From NCBI RefSeq assembly GCF_003626575.1, contig NZ_RBDY01000027.1, forward strand, positions 30,258 through 94,257: a stretch of DNA of 64,000 nt, read 5' to 3'. The notes below the pieces were generated by a model. That model did not search any database. It saw nothing but the letters and a program-made list of their open reading frames with translations, and was not told where the DNA came from. The number at the start of each line of letters is the position of its first letter. Position 1 is the stretch's first letter. This document shows positions 25,178 through 33,339 of this stretch, in pieces. The position numbers were made by a program, and so were the translations under genes. The DNA comes from Streptomyces radicis (lineage in GTDB: Bacteria; Actinomycetota; Actinomycetes; Streptomycetales; Streptomycetaceae).

Positions 25178-26122
25178 ATGACCATCGGAGTAGCGCTCCC
25201 CGCGGGGGACGTCGTCTGGCACGGGAACGCCGTCGACCAGCTCGTCGGCCAGGCCCGCCAGGCGGCCGACGCGGGCCTGACCTCGGTCTGGTTCAGCCAG
25301 CTGTTCCAGCACGACGCGATCACGCTGGCCGCGGTCGCGGGCCGCGAGGTGCCGGGGATCACCGTGGGCACCCATGTCGTCCCGCTCTACCCGCGCCACC
25401 CCCTGACGCTGGCGTCGCACGCGCAGACCGCGCAGGCGGCCACCGGCGGGCGGTTCGTCCTCGGCGTCGGCACGGGCGTGCGTGACCTGCTCGAACCCGC
25501 CTACGGCACCCCGTATCCGCCGCCGATCCGGCATCTGCGCGAGTCGTTGACCGTGCTGCGGCAGGCGCTCAACGGCGAACGTCCGCTGCTCGAAGGGCGC
25601 ACCGTCACCGCGCGGCCCCCGCTGCCCACCGCCGTCGCGGGCGGCGCGGGCGCCCCGCTGCTGGTCGCGGCGATGGGCCCGCAGGCGCTTGCCGTCACCG
25701 GCGAACTGGCCGACGGCACGCTGCCGTTCCTCGCCGGGCCCCGCACGCTGGCCGAGCGGATCGTGCCGGTGCTCACCGCGGCGGCGGCCGAGGCGGCGCG
25801 GCCCGTGCCGCGGATCGTGGCGGCGGTGCCCGCCGTGGTGACCGACGACGTCGACGTGGTGCGCCAGATCGCCGCCGTCCACCTCGGCGCCTACGCCGCC
25901 GTCCCCTCCTACCGCCAGGTGCTCGCCGCCGAGGGCGCCACCCACCCCGTCGAGCTGGCCCTGATCGGCGACGAGCACACCGTGGCCACCGGCATCCGCC
26001 GCTACTTCGACGCGGGGGCGACGGAGGTGGTCCTGACCCAGACGGGCCTGCGCTCACCCCGCGAACGCGAGCGCACGTGGCACATGGCGGGCCGCCTCGC
26101 CTCCCGCACGTCGGTCGGTTAG
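25178..26122 (+). CDS. LLM-class flavin/F420-dependent oxidoreductase
   Basis: A 314-residue luciferase-like (TIM barrel) oxidoreductase. Family features: MTIGVALPAGD at the start, GLTSVWFSQLFQHDA, the PLYPRHPLTLASHAQTAQ segment, and GRFVLGVGTG. The pattern resembles actinobacterial F420-dependent LLM proteins, although cofactor choice cannot be settled by eye. The ATG at 25178 follows a strong GAAGGAGA ribosome binding site. The gene begins about 12 bases after the TnpB element; before that insertion it was probably directly downstream of the SARP gene. Its 3' end overlaps the convergent LAL regulator gene by 4 bases. A redox tailoring role in the cluster is possible but not shown. Confidence 0.88.
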   Translation: MTIGVALPAGDVVWHGNAVDQLVGQARQAADAGLTSVWFSQLFQHDAITLAAVAGREVPGITVGTHVVPLYPRHPLTLASHAQTAQAATGGRFVLGVGTGVRDLLEPAYGTPYPPPIRHLRESLTVLRQALNGERPLLEGRTVTARPPLPTAVAGGAGAPLLVAAMGPQALAVTGELADGTLPFLAGPRTLAERIVPVLTAAAAEAARPVPRIVAAVPAVVTDDVDVVRQIAAVHLGAYAAVPSYRQVLAAEGATHPVELALIGDEHTVATGIRRYFDAGATEVVLTQTGLRSPRERERTWHMAGRLASRTSVG

Positions 26123-29058
26123 GCGGGCTCGGGCCCCGGGGATGTCGCGAGGGTCGCGGACAGGTCGCACAGGGCGTCCCTGTTGTCCTGGAACGTCTTG
26201 GCGATCAGGCTCGCCACGTGCTTCTCCGCCGTGCGTGGCGAGATGTGCAGGCGGCGGGCGATGTCCTTGTTGCTCGGGCGGTCGGCGAGCAGCTGGAACA
26301 CCTCGTACTCGCGCACCGTCACGCCCTGGGCGCGCAGGGGGAGCGGGATGCGGTCGCTGCCGTCGCGGTGCTGGCGGACCGAGGCGCCCATCTGGCGCAG
26401 CAGCGCCCGGCAGGCGCTCGCCACGGTGGGCACGGACGCCCGCTGGAAGTAGTGCTCGGCCCGGCGCAGCCAGTCCACAGGCTCGCCCCAGCCCGCCTCG
26501 TGCGCCTCCTCGCCCAGGAGCCGCAGCCCGAGGTGGAGCGCCAACGGGAGCGGCGCCGCGAGCTCCTGCGCCTCGCGGGCCGTCGCCAGCGCCTCGTCGG
26601 GGCGGCCCTCGCGGCCGAGGAGCGCGGCGTGCGCGAGGAGCACGAAGTGCCGGTTCCACCGCATCCGGCCCGCCGCGGTGTCCACGACCGCCGCGTACTG
26701 GGCGCGCCCCGCCGCCCCGCCGAGCACGTCGAGGAACAGCCCGAGCCCGTGTCGCCCCGCGAGGTGGAAGACGCTCGGGCTCTTCTCCTCCAACGCCGAG
26801 AGCGCGCCCAGCTCCTGGAGCGCCCGCGCCCTGTCCTCCTCGAGTAACGAGCAGAACACCTGGGCGAGCCCCATCGCCAGCGGCTCCTCGGGCGAGCCGC
26901 TGCCGTCCCAGCGTTCGAACTCGGCCAGCTCGCGCTCCATCGCCGCGCGGTCGGCCCGGTGCGCCGCCGCCGTCGCCTTGGCCATCAGCACATAGCGGGC
27001 CACCGAGCCGAGCCGCAGCCGGGCGGCCGTGGCCAGGCACTCGTCGCTCTGCCGCGCCCCGTCGGCCTGCCGCCCGCCCAGGACGGCGTGCAGGTAGAGG
27101 ATGCCGTCGGTGATGTGGACGACCGTGATCGCGCCCACCCGCTGCGCCTCGGCCCGCACGGCCTCGAGGCCCTCGGTCGAGCCGTCGGCGAGCCAGCGGT
27201 CGCCGCCGATCCGCGACATCGCGTAGATCCGGTGGATGGGGAGGTTGTGCCGCTCGGCGATGCGCAACGCCTGCCGCGAGTAGGCGGTGGCCTCGTCGAG
27301 GTCCCGCTCCCTGGCCAGGATGCCGCGCAGCTGCCACGCCTCGCAGGCCACCGCGGGCAGGCCGTGGGCCTCGGCCGCCTCGATGGCGCGGCGGGCCAAC
27401 TTCTCGGCGTACTTGGTGCGTTCGGGCCCGGGGGTGTCCACGGCCAGATACGCCTCGGTCACGTCGACGGACGCCGTGTGCGACCGTTCGGCCGCGCCGC
27501 CGAGCTGTGCGCGGGCGAGCGCGATCTGGGCGTTGCCGTCGGCCCAACGGCCCGCCAGGTGCGCGGCCTTGGCGAGCCTGGTGTGCAGGGCGGCCACCCG
27601 GGGCGCGCCGAGGCCCGAGCGGACCAGCTCGCCGGGGCGCTCGGTCAGGCTGAAGGCGCGCTCGAAGTCACCGGCCTCGGCGAGCGCGGGGATCAGGTGC
27701 TCCAACGCCTCGGCGCGCGCCGTCAGGTCGGACCCCGAGGCGAGCAGCCGCTCCGCGCGGTCGAGCAGGGTGATGGCCGAGCCCACGGCGCCGCCGGTCA
27801 GCGCCCTGCGGCCCGCGGCCGCGAACAGCCGCCCTGCCCTGGCGTCGTCGCCCGCGGCGGCGCGCAGCTCGGCGGCCAGCGGGCACCAGGACCCAGGCAG
27901 CTCGGGGTGCAGCGCCTCGATCGCGTCGGCCGCCTGCTCGGAGAGCGCGGCCCGGCTCGCGGGCGTGAGCTGCGCGAGCATCGACTCGACGGTGAGCGGG
28001 TGCCGGAACGCGTACCAGTCGGGGGCGGGTTCGTCGGGGACGACCAGCTGGGCGGCGACCCCGGCGTGCAGGTGGCTGAGCAGGCTGTGGTCGTCGATGC
28101 CGGTCATCCGCTGGAGGACCGAGAGGGAGAAACGCCGCCCCAGCACGGAGGCCGCGGACAGCAGCCGCAGCCCCTGGGGCCCGAGCCGGTCGATGCGCCG
28201 CACCGTGCCCCACAGCAGGGCGCTCGACACGTCGCTGCGCAGGTCGCCGTCGGCCCGCCAGCCGCTCTCCGACCGCACGAGCGACCCGTTGCCGATCATG
28301 CCCTGGAGCAACTCCTCGACGAGGAAGGGGTTTCCGACGCTGTCGTTCCACAGGCGTTCGAGCGCCTCGTCGGGCACCTCGTCGGCGGGGACCCGCAGGC
28401 AGTCGCCCACCATGCGCGCGACGTCGTCGCGGCTGAGCAGCGGGAGCCTGAGCAGGGTGCTGGCCCGGCGCCGCGCGGTGGCGCGCGCGAGGTCCATCGC
28501 CGGGCACTCCTCGGCCCTGACGGTGCCGAGCAGCATCACGGGCAGGCCGTCCACGTTGTCGATGAGGTACTCGAGCACGGCGAGCGTCTCGGTGTCGGCG
28601 TCGTGCAGGTCCTCCATGACGAGGAGGTTCGCGCGGTCCCTGCCGAGGGCGGTCAGCAGGCGCAGCAGCGCCTCGCCGAGGACCACCATGGAGCTGCCCT
28701 CGCGGTGGCCCTCGGCGAGGTCGGGGATGAGGCGGCCGAGCACGGGCCGGTAGGGCCCGAGGTGGGGGTCGGCCAGCACGTCGGCGACGTCGCCGCCGCG
28801 GAAGAGGGGCATCAACGCCTCGCTCAGCGGGCGCAGCGGCACCACGGGACCGATGGTGCCGCTGCGGCCTCGCAGGACGCGCATCCGCTGGTCGACGGCG
28901 ATCCCCGCGGCCTCGGCCGCGAGCCTCGACTTGCCGATGCCGCCCTCGCCCACCAGGAAGACGGCGCTGCCGCGTCCCCGCCGGGTCTCGCTCAACAGGC
29001 CGCTGAGTCGCGCGACTTCGCCGTCACGACCGATGACGCGGGCGACATGGACAGGCAT
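26119..29058 (-). CDS. Large ATP-binding LuxR-family (LAL) regulator
   Basis: A 979-residue LAL-type transcription factor. N-terminal AAA/STAND ATPase: VIGRDGEVARL, P-loop VGEGGIGKS, and Walker B NLLVMEDLHDADTE. A long helical, TPR-like middle section follows. The C-terminal LuxR helix-turn-helix (~905-965) contains VTVREYEVFQLLADRPSNKDIARRL, with the conserved TxRE..V..L and NKDIA pattern. LAL regulators commonly activate PKS clusters in actinomycetes, which fits its position between the PKS and the peptide operon. The ATG at 29058 places the VIGRD motif near the N-terminus, as usual. It faces away from the small peptide gene at 29120. Confidence 0.92.
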   Translation of the reverse strand: MPVHVARVIGRDGEVARLSGLLSETRRGRGSAVFLVGEGGIGKSRLAAEAAGIAVDQRMRVLRGRSGTIGPVVPLRPLSEALMPLFRGGDVADVLADPHLGPYRPVLGRLIPDLAEGHREGSSMVVLGEALLRLLTALGRDRANLLVMEDLHDADTETLAVLEYLIDNVDGLPVMLLGTVRAEECPAMDLARATARRRASTLLRLPLLSRDDVARMVGDCLRVPADEVPDEALERLWNDSVGNPFLVEELLQGMIGNGSLVRSESGWRADGDLRSDVSSALLWGTVRRIDRLGPQGLRLLSAASVLGRRFSLSVLQRMTGIDDHSLLSHLHAGVAAQLVVPDEPAPDWYAFRHPLTVESMLAQLTPASRAALSEQAADAIEALHPELPGSWCPLAAELRAAAGDDARAGRLFAAAGRRALTGGAVGSAITLLDRAERLLASGSDLTARAEALEHLIPALAEAGDFERAFSLTERPGELVRSGLGAPRVAALHTRLAKAAHLAGRWADGNAQIALARAQLGGAAERSHTASVDVTEAYLAVDTPGPERTKYAEKLARRAIEAAEAHGLPAVACEAWQLRGILARERDLDEATAYSRQALRIAERHNLPIHRIYAMSRIGGDRWLADGSTEGLEAVRAEAQRVGAITVVHITDGILYLHAVLGGRQADGARQSDECLATAARLRLGSVARYVLMAKATAAAHRADRAAMERELAEFERWDGSGSPEEPLAMGLAQVFCSLLEEDRARALQELGALSALEEKSPSVFHLAGRHGLGLFLDVLGGAAGRAQYAAVVDTAAGRMRWNRHFVLLAHAALLGREGRPDEALATAREAQELAAPLPLALHLGLRLLGEEAHEAGWGEPVDWLRRAEHYFQRASVPTVASACRALLRQMGASVRQHRDGSDRIPLPLRAQGVTVREYEVFQLLADRPSNKDIARRLHISPRTAEKHVASLIAKTFQDNRDALCDLSATLATSPGPEPA

Positions 29059-29119
29059 GGTGCTGGATCGTAGCGCCTGACCATGACAGGAACACGAAGC
29101 TTCGCGACCGCCGCGGCCT

Positions 29120-29359
29120 TCAGATGATGGACACGGACGTGTCGCCGCCGCCGATGCTGCCGAGGCCCGCGATGATGCCGCTGCCCAACGTCAGCCCGGC
29201 GAGGACGCGCACGCCCGCGCCGAGGCGGTTGCGGCCCGAGAGCTTGATCCGGCCCGCGGGGTCGGCGTTCTCCGCCTGTTCGGCGGCGTCGGTGGCGTCG
29301 GTGGCGGCGGTGGTGTCGGCGTCGGGCATGGTGGTCTCGTTCGACTCCGGCTGCGTCAT
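29120..29359 (-). CDS. Small cysteine-free peptide, putative substrate of the adjacent LanM
   Basis: A 79-residue peptide immediately after lanM. Its ATG overlaps the lanM stop (ATGA), with GGAAG six bases upstream; an in-frame ATG four codons earlier is possible. Layout: an acidic Asp/Glu/Ala/Thr-rich N-terminal half (about residues 1-35), a short basic patch (GRIKLSGRNR), a glycine/hydrophobic stretch, then a GGG-DTSVSII C-terminus. The acidic half followed by a glycine-ended boundary resembles a RiPP leader plus short core, and adjacency to LanM supports that reading. There is no cysteine, so lanthionine rings are impossible; only Ser/Thr dehydration or another nucleophile could act. It could instead be a small accessory membrane-associated peptide. 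I see no homologue I can name. Confidence 0.7.
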   Translation of the reverse strand: MTQPESNETTMPDADTTAATDATDAAEQAENADPAGRIKLSGRNRLGAGVRVLAGLTLGSGIIAGLGSIGGGDTSVSII

Positions 29360-32300
29360 GAGGACTTCCATTTCTGCGAGGAGGTGGGGCGGACGGGACG
29401 TGAGTGGGGGGTGGGGGAGCGGTGCGGCCCCGGCTCCAGGAGCAGCACCGAGGGAACGGTGCCGGGGAACCCGAGCCGCAGCAGGGAGTAGCCGATGCCC
29501 GACAGGCCGGTGAGCAGCCCGGGGGAGGGCAGGTGGCCCGGCGTTCCGCAGCGGTGGCCGTGTCGGCCGAGCGAGCCGAGCACGGCGGCGGCGCGCCTGG
29601 TGTACCCCGCGGCCGCGGGCTCGTGGCCCGCGGTGGCGAGCACGGCGAGCGTCTCGAGGGTGCCGAGTTCGCCGTGGCAGGGGCTGAGGTCGGCCCGTGG
29701 GGGCCGTTGTGCGACGAGGTCGGTGAGGGGGCGCGTGTGCCGTTCGGCCTCGGGCCCTTCCGCCGCGCCGCCGTCGGCGGCGGCCAGGAGCACTCCGGCG
29801 GCGCCCTCGCACCAGCCGGTGGCGGGCTCGTGGGCCGCGGTGCGCGCGAGCGCCGCGTCGAGCAGTGCCGACCCGGCCGCCCTGGCCGCGGGGTCGGGCG
29901 CGTGGCGCGCCAAGGCCCAGCCGACCCCGGCGTCGCCGTGCGCGAACCCCGGTCCTTCCAGGGCCTGTTCGGGCCCGGCGGCGGAACGGGTCAGGCGCGT
30001 GGCGAGGTCGGCGGCCAGCGCGGCGGCGCCCGGCAGGCCGTGCTCCGCGTGCACGGCACCGGCCGCGGCCAGCGCCCCCGCGAGCCCCGCGGTCACGCCG
30101 CGCGGCGCGTCGGGGGCGGTCGCGGCGAGCGTGAGCGCCTCGACGGCCGAGGGCAGCGCGCCGCGCGGGTCGTCGCCGAGCAGCGTGGCAAGGCGGGCCG
30201 TCGCGTAGCAGATGCCGCCGAGGCCGTGGAAGGCGCCGGGGCCGACGGCGCGGCCCCACTCGGGCTCGGCGGCCAGGGAGGCGATCAGCCCTGGCAGCGC
30301 GGTGAGCGCCTTGGCGGCGAGGTCGGTGTAACGGCTCGCCCCGGTCAACCGGCCGAGCTGGGCCAGGAACAGGGCCACGCCGCAGTAGCCCTGGCCGAGC
30401 CCCGCGCCCATCGGCAGCACGGTCCAGTGGAGGTCGTTGACGAGCTCGAGGCCGAGCCAGTTGGCGCGGTCGGGGCCGTGGACGGCGCGGCCCACGATCT
30501 CGTCGGCGATGCCGCAGGCCGCGGCGAGGAACCGCTCGGGCTCGGGCGCGACGGCGGGGGCCCGGGGCAGGGCGGCGGCGGCCCCGCGGTGGGGCGGGCC
30601 CGCCCCACCGCGCCCGGTGGCCAGCGTCGCGGAGATGATCCACTCCTGGCCGTGCCGGTCCACCTCGCCCATCGCGGCGATCTTCCTGCGCACCGCGGCG
30701 AGGCTGGGCTCGGCGAGCAGCCCGGGCAGGCGTGCGCCGTCCGAGGTCGTGACGTCCCTGCCCGAGGGGCGGTGGAAGAAGATCGGGATGTCGCCCGCCC
30801 ACAGGTCGAGGATCTCCGCCTCGATGAGCGCCTGCCTGACCGGATCGCCCGCCGAGTCCGTCCACAGCACCGAGAACACCGCGTCCCTGGCGAGGGCGTC
30901 GCGCAGCACCTCGGGGTGGGTGGACTCGTCGAGCAGCGTGGCGTACAGCCGGGAGGCGCGCGCGATCAGGCGCCCCGGCTCGTCGTCCCCGCCGGTCAAC
31001 AGGCCCCCGGGACCGATCAGTTCGTCGCGATGGGCGACGACCGCGTCGTACGCGGCGCGGAAGCCGGTGAGCAGGGCGGCCTCGAAGTCGGCGGGCGAGG
31101 CGGTCTCGCCGTCGGGCAGCGGGCGGTTCTGGCTGCCGAGGAACGGGACGCCGCCGCGCACCAGGCGCATCCGGTCGGTGCCCGCGCCGTCCCAGGTGAC
31201 GCCCTCGCGCGTGCCGCCCGGGCGCCCGCCGACCGCGGAGATGTCCAACGCGCCGTGCTCGCCGATCAGTAACTGCGGCAGGACGCACGTGCGGTGGACC
31301 GAGTCGGCCAGGGCCTCGGCCGCGGGGTCGGGCCCGGTGATGGCGGCCTCGGGGATCGTCGGGTGCAGCAGCGTCTCGGCGTCGACGGGGACGGGCTGGT
31401 CGCCGCACGCGATGAGGTTCTCGAAGTGCAGGTCGGTGGCGTCCACGGCGTGCAGGAGCGCCATCAGCCCGCCCTGTCTGCGGTGGAAGCGCGCGACCTC
31501 GGCCGTCGTGCGGCACGGGCGGTGCTCGATGAACTCGAGCCAGCCGTACCCGTCGCCCGCGACCGAGAGCGGGGTGCGGGCGCCGAGCCCCGGCACCTTG
31601 TCGTCGAGCCAGGCCGTCAGCCGTTCGAGCAGCCGGTGCTGGCCGAGCGAGCGCGGCTTGGCGAGCACCGCGGCGCCGTCGGCGAACCGCAGCACCGCCG
31701 CGGACCTGCCGCGCTGGTGCGGGTCGCCGCGGCCGTGCTCGACGGTCGTGAGCGCGCCGGGGTCGCGCCCGCCGAGCAGCTCGGCGACGATCGCGGCGCG
31801 GTCGGCGGTGAACCGGGTCAGCAGCTCGGCCGTGGCCGCGACGGCGCCGAGGCACGTCTGCGCGAGCAGCCGGGCGAGCACGGGGTAGCGGGCGAACAGG
31901 GTGGTCAGGCCGCGCCGGGTCCCGAGCCGCGCCACGAAGTCGTCGAACCGCTCGCGCGGCCCCTCGCCGCTCAGCCGCCCCGCGGCGCGTGACCTGTCGA
32001 GCTCGAGGACCAGCGTGCGCGCGGCCTGTTCGGCGAGCCGGACGGCCAGCCACGCGCCGGTCTCGGCGCACACCGCGGCCAAGTCCACGGCGGAGGGCGG
32101 CAGATGGGCGGCGCGGTCGGCCAGGTCGCGCTCGGCCGCGTCGCTCAGCGGGCGTAGCACCGGCGCGAACACCCGTGCGTCATCGGGCCGTTCGGCGGGC
32201 TGGAACCGTTCGGGACTCTCGGTCCTTTCGTGTCGTTCGAACTGCTCGGGTGCGAGGGCGCGTTCGACGAACGCCGCCCACGGTGGGCGGGGCGCGCGCC

Positions 32301-32547
32301 CGCCGAGGCGTTCGGGCGGCTCGGCGCGCAGCGCCGCGACGGTGGCATCGGCGAGCCCGAGGCGGGCGAGGCGGGCGGCGAACCCGCCGCTGCTCAGGGC
32401 CGCCAGGTCATCGTGCCCGGCGGGCGCGACGACCCCGGGCGGCGGGTCGGGCGCGGCCAGGCGCTCCCCCAGGGTGAGCCCGGGGGCCCACCACCAGGGG
32501 GCCAGGGCCGCGTCCTGCGGCCGGTCGGGGACGGCGAGTCGGGTCAC
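29356..32547 (-). CDS. Class II lanthipeptide synthetase (LanM) with intact LanC-like domain
   Basis: A 1063-residue LanM-type enzyme. The N-terminal DUF4135 dehydratase/kinase-like domain contains LHAVDATDLHFENLIACGD and PVDAETLLHP, the expected phosphotransfer and metal-binding motifs. The C-terminal LanC-like cyclase keeps all three zinc ligands: Cys913 (GWCEGAAG), Cys957 and His958 (PCHGEL). The enzyme should therefore be able to phosphorylate and eliminate Ser/Thr and perhaps cyclise. Start is GTG at 32547, 45 bases after the PPTase stop. It overlaps the small peptide gene downstream. Oddly, neither this neighbour nor the lysine-repeat peptide at the head of the operon contains cysteine, so the normal thioether chemistry has no visible substrate. 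No LanT transporter/protease is seen nearby. Confidence 0.92.
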   Translation of the reverse strand: MTRLAVPDRPQDAALAPWWWAPGLTLGERLAAPDPPPGVVAPAGHDDLAALSSGGFAARLARLGLADATVAALRAEPPERLGGRAPRPPWAAFVERALAPEQFERHERTESPERFQPAERPDDARVFAPVLRPLSDAAERDLADRAAHLPPSAVDLAAVCAETGAWLAVRLAEQAARTLVLELDRSRAAGRLSGEGPRERFDDFVARLGTRRGLTTLFARYPVLARLLAQTCLGAVAATAELLTRFTADRAAIVAELLGGRDPGALTTVEHGRGDPHQRGRSAAVLRFADGAAVLAKPRSLGQHRLLERLTAWLDDKVPGLGARTPLSVAGDGYGWLEFIEHRPCRTTAEVARFHRRQGGLMALLHAVDATDLHFENLIACGDQPVPVDAETLLHPTIPEAAITGPDPAAEALADSVHRTCVLPQLLIGEHGALDISAVGGRPGGTREGVTWDGAGTDRMRLVRGGVPFLGSQNRPLPDGETASPADFEAALLTGFRAAYDAVVAHRDELIGPGGLLTGGDDEPGRLIARASRLYATLLDESTHPEVLRDALARDAVFSVLWTDSAGDPVRQALIEAEILDLWAGDIPIFFHRPSGRDVTTSDGARLPGLLAEPSLAAVRRKIAAMGEVDRHGQEWIISATLATGRGGAGPPHRGAAAALPRAPAVAPEPERFLAAACGIADEIVGRAVHGPDRANWLGLELVNDLHWTVLPMGAGLGQGYCGVALFLAQLGRLTGASRYTDLAAKALTALPGLIASLAAEPEWGRAVGPGAFHGLGGICYATARLATLLGDDPRGALPSAVEALTLAATAPDAPRGVTAGLAGALAAAGAVHAEHGLPGAAALAADLATRLTRSAAGPEQALEGPGFAHGDAGVGWALARHAPDPAARAAGSALLDAALARTAAHEPATGWCEGAAGVLLAAADGGAAEGPEAERHTRPLTDLVAQRPPRADLSPCHGELGTLETLAVLATAGHEPAAAGYTRRAAAVLGSLGRHGHRCGTPGHLPSPGLLTGLSGIGYSLLRLGFPGTVPSVLLLEPGPHRSPTPHSRPVRPTSSQKWKSS

Positions 32548-32592
32548 GCGGAAAAGCCTGGCAGAGGCGGGGCTTTCGGGGATGGGTAACCA

Positions 32593-33339
32593 CTACCCGC
32601 ATTCTGCCGTTGTCCTTCCCACCCGCTCCCTCGGCGCGGGCGCCTCGGGCAGCGCGAACCGCCGCAGCGCCCCGAGCGGCGCCGTGGTCGCCAGGGCGGC
32701 GACATGGCCCGCGGGCGCGGAGAGGCTGTACAGGCGGACGGGCCCCGCGGGCCAGCGCGGAACGCCGTCCGCCGCGACCGTGGGCCCGCTGACGTCGAGG
32801 CCGCGCGGCGAGGCCCGCAGCCCGAGGCCCGTCAGCTTCATCGCCGCCTCCTTGCGCGTCCAGGCGGACAGCAGCCACGCGTCGCGCTCGGCCTCGGGCA
32901 GCCCCGCCCACCGCGCGCGCTCCCCCGGGGTGAGCGCGGCCCTGGCGAGGCCGCCCGCGTCGGGGACCGCGGCCAGGTCCTCGATGTCCACGCCCACCAG
33001 GCCGCCGCCGGTGACCGCCATCAGCAGCCACCGTTCGGTGTGCGAGACCGAGTAGTCGAGCCCGGCGCCGCGCGGCCCCACGAACCGGGGGCGGCCATGC
33101 GCGGCCCCGACGCAGTGCGGGCAGGAGCGGTCGGTGCGCACCGTCTCGGGCGGCACGCCCAAGTACCGTGAGCCGACGAGCCGTTGGGCGCCCCTCGAGG
33201 TGACGAACACCTCGCCCGCCGGGGTGCCGTCGAGCCGGTCGGCCCGCTCGCGCTCCGCCGGGTCGAGCAGGCGCAGCCACCCGGCGCGCGGCCGCACCGG
33301 CGCGAGCCAGAGGTGGCACTCGCCCGGCGGCGGGATCAT
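32593..33339 (-). CDS. Sfp/EntD-type 4'-phosphopantetheinyl transferase
   Basis: A 248-residue holo-ACP synthase of the Sfp class. Motifs: YSVSHTERW, GVDIEDLA (metal-binding Asp/Glu) and AWTRKEAAMKLTG (the WxxKEAxxK signature). It installs the phosphopantetheine arm on carrier domains and would serve the PKS ACPs and perhaps the two small ACPs. ATG at 33339 overlaps the upstream protease stop as ATGA. The N-terminal region includes an SCPHCVGAAHGRP segment with two cysteines, seen in several actinobacterial members. The cluster also holds a separate AcpS-type enzyme at 49051, so the two may divide carrier proteins between them. Confidence 0.93.
   Translation of the reverse strand: MIPPPGECHLWLAPVRPRAGWLRLLDPAERERADRLDGTPAGEVFVTSRGAQRLVGSRYLGVPPETVRTDRSCPHCVGAAHGRPRFVGPRGAGLDYSVSHTERWLLMAVTGGGLVGVDIEDLAAVPDAGGLARAALTPGERARWAGLPEAERDAWLLSAWTRKEAAMKLTGLGLRASPRGLDVSGPTVAADGVPRWPAGPVRLYSLSAPAGHVAALATTAPLGALRRFALPEAPAPRERVGRTTAECG

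Noticed and set aside
32540..32600. Small hairpins between the PPTase and lanM (GGGTA/TACCC and AAAGCC/GGCTTT) as a terminator
   Set aside because: Stems are only 5-6 bp, one overlaps the PPTase stop codon, no T-run follows, and lanM needs transcription from upstream.
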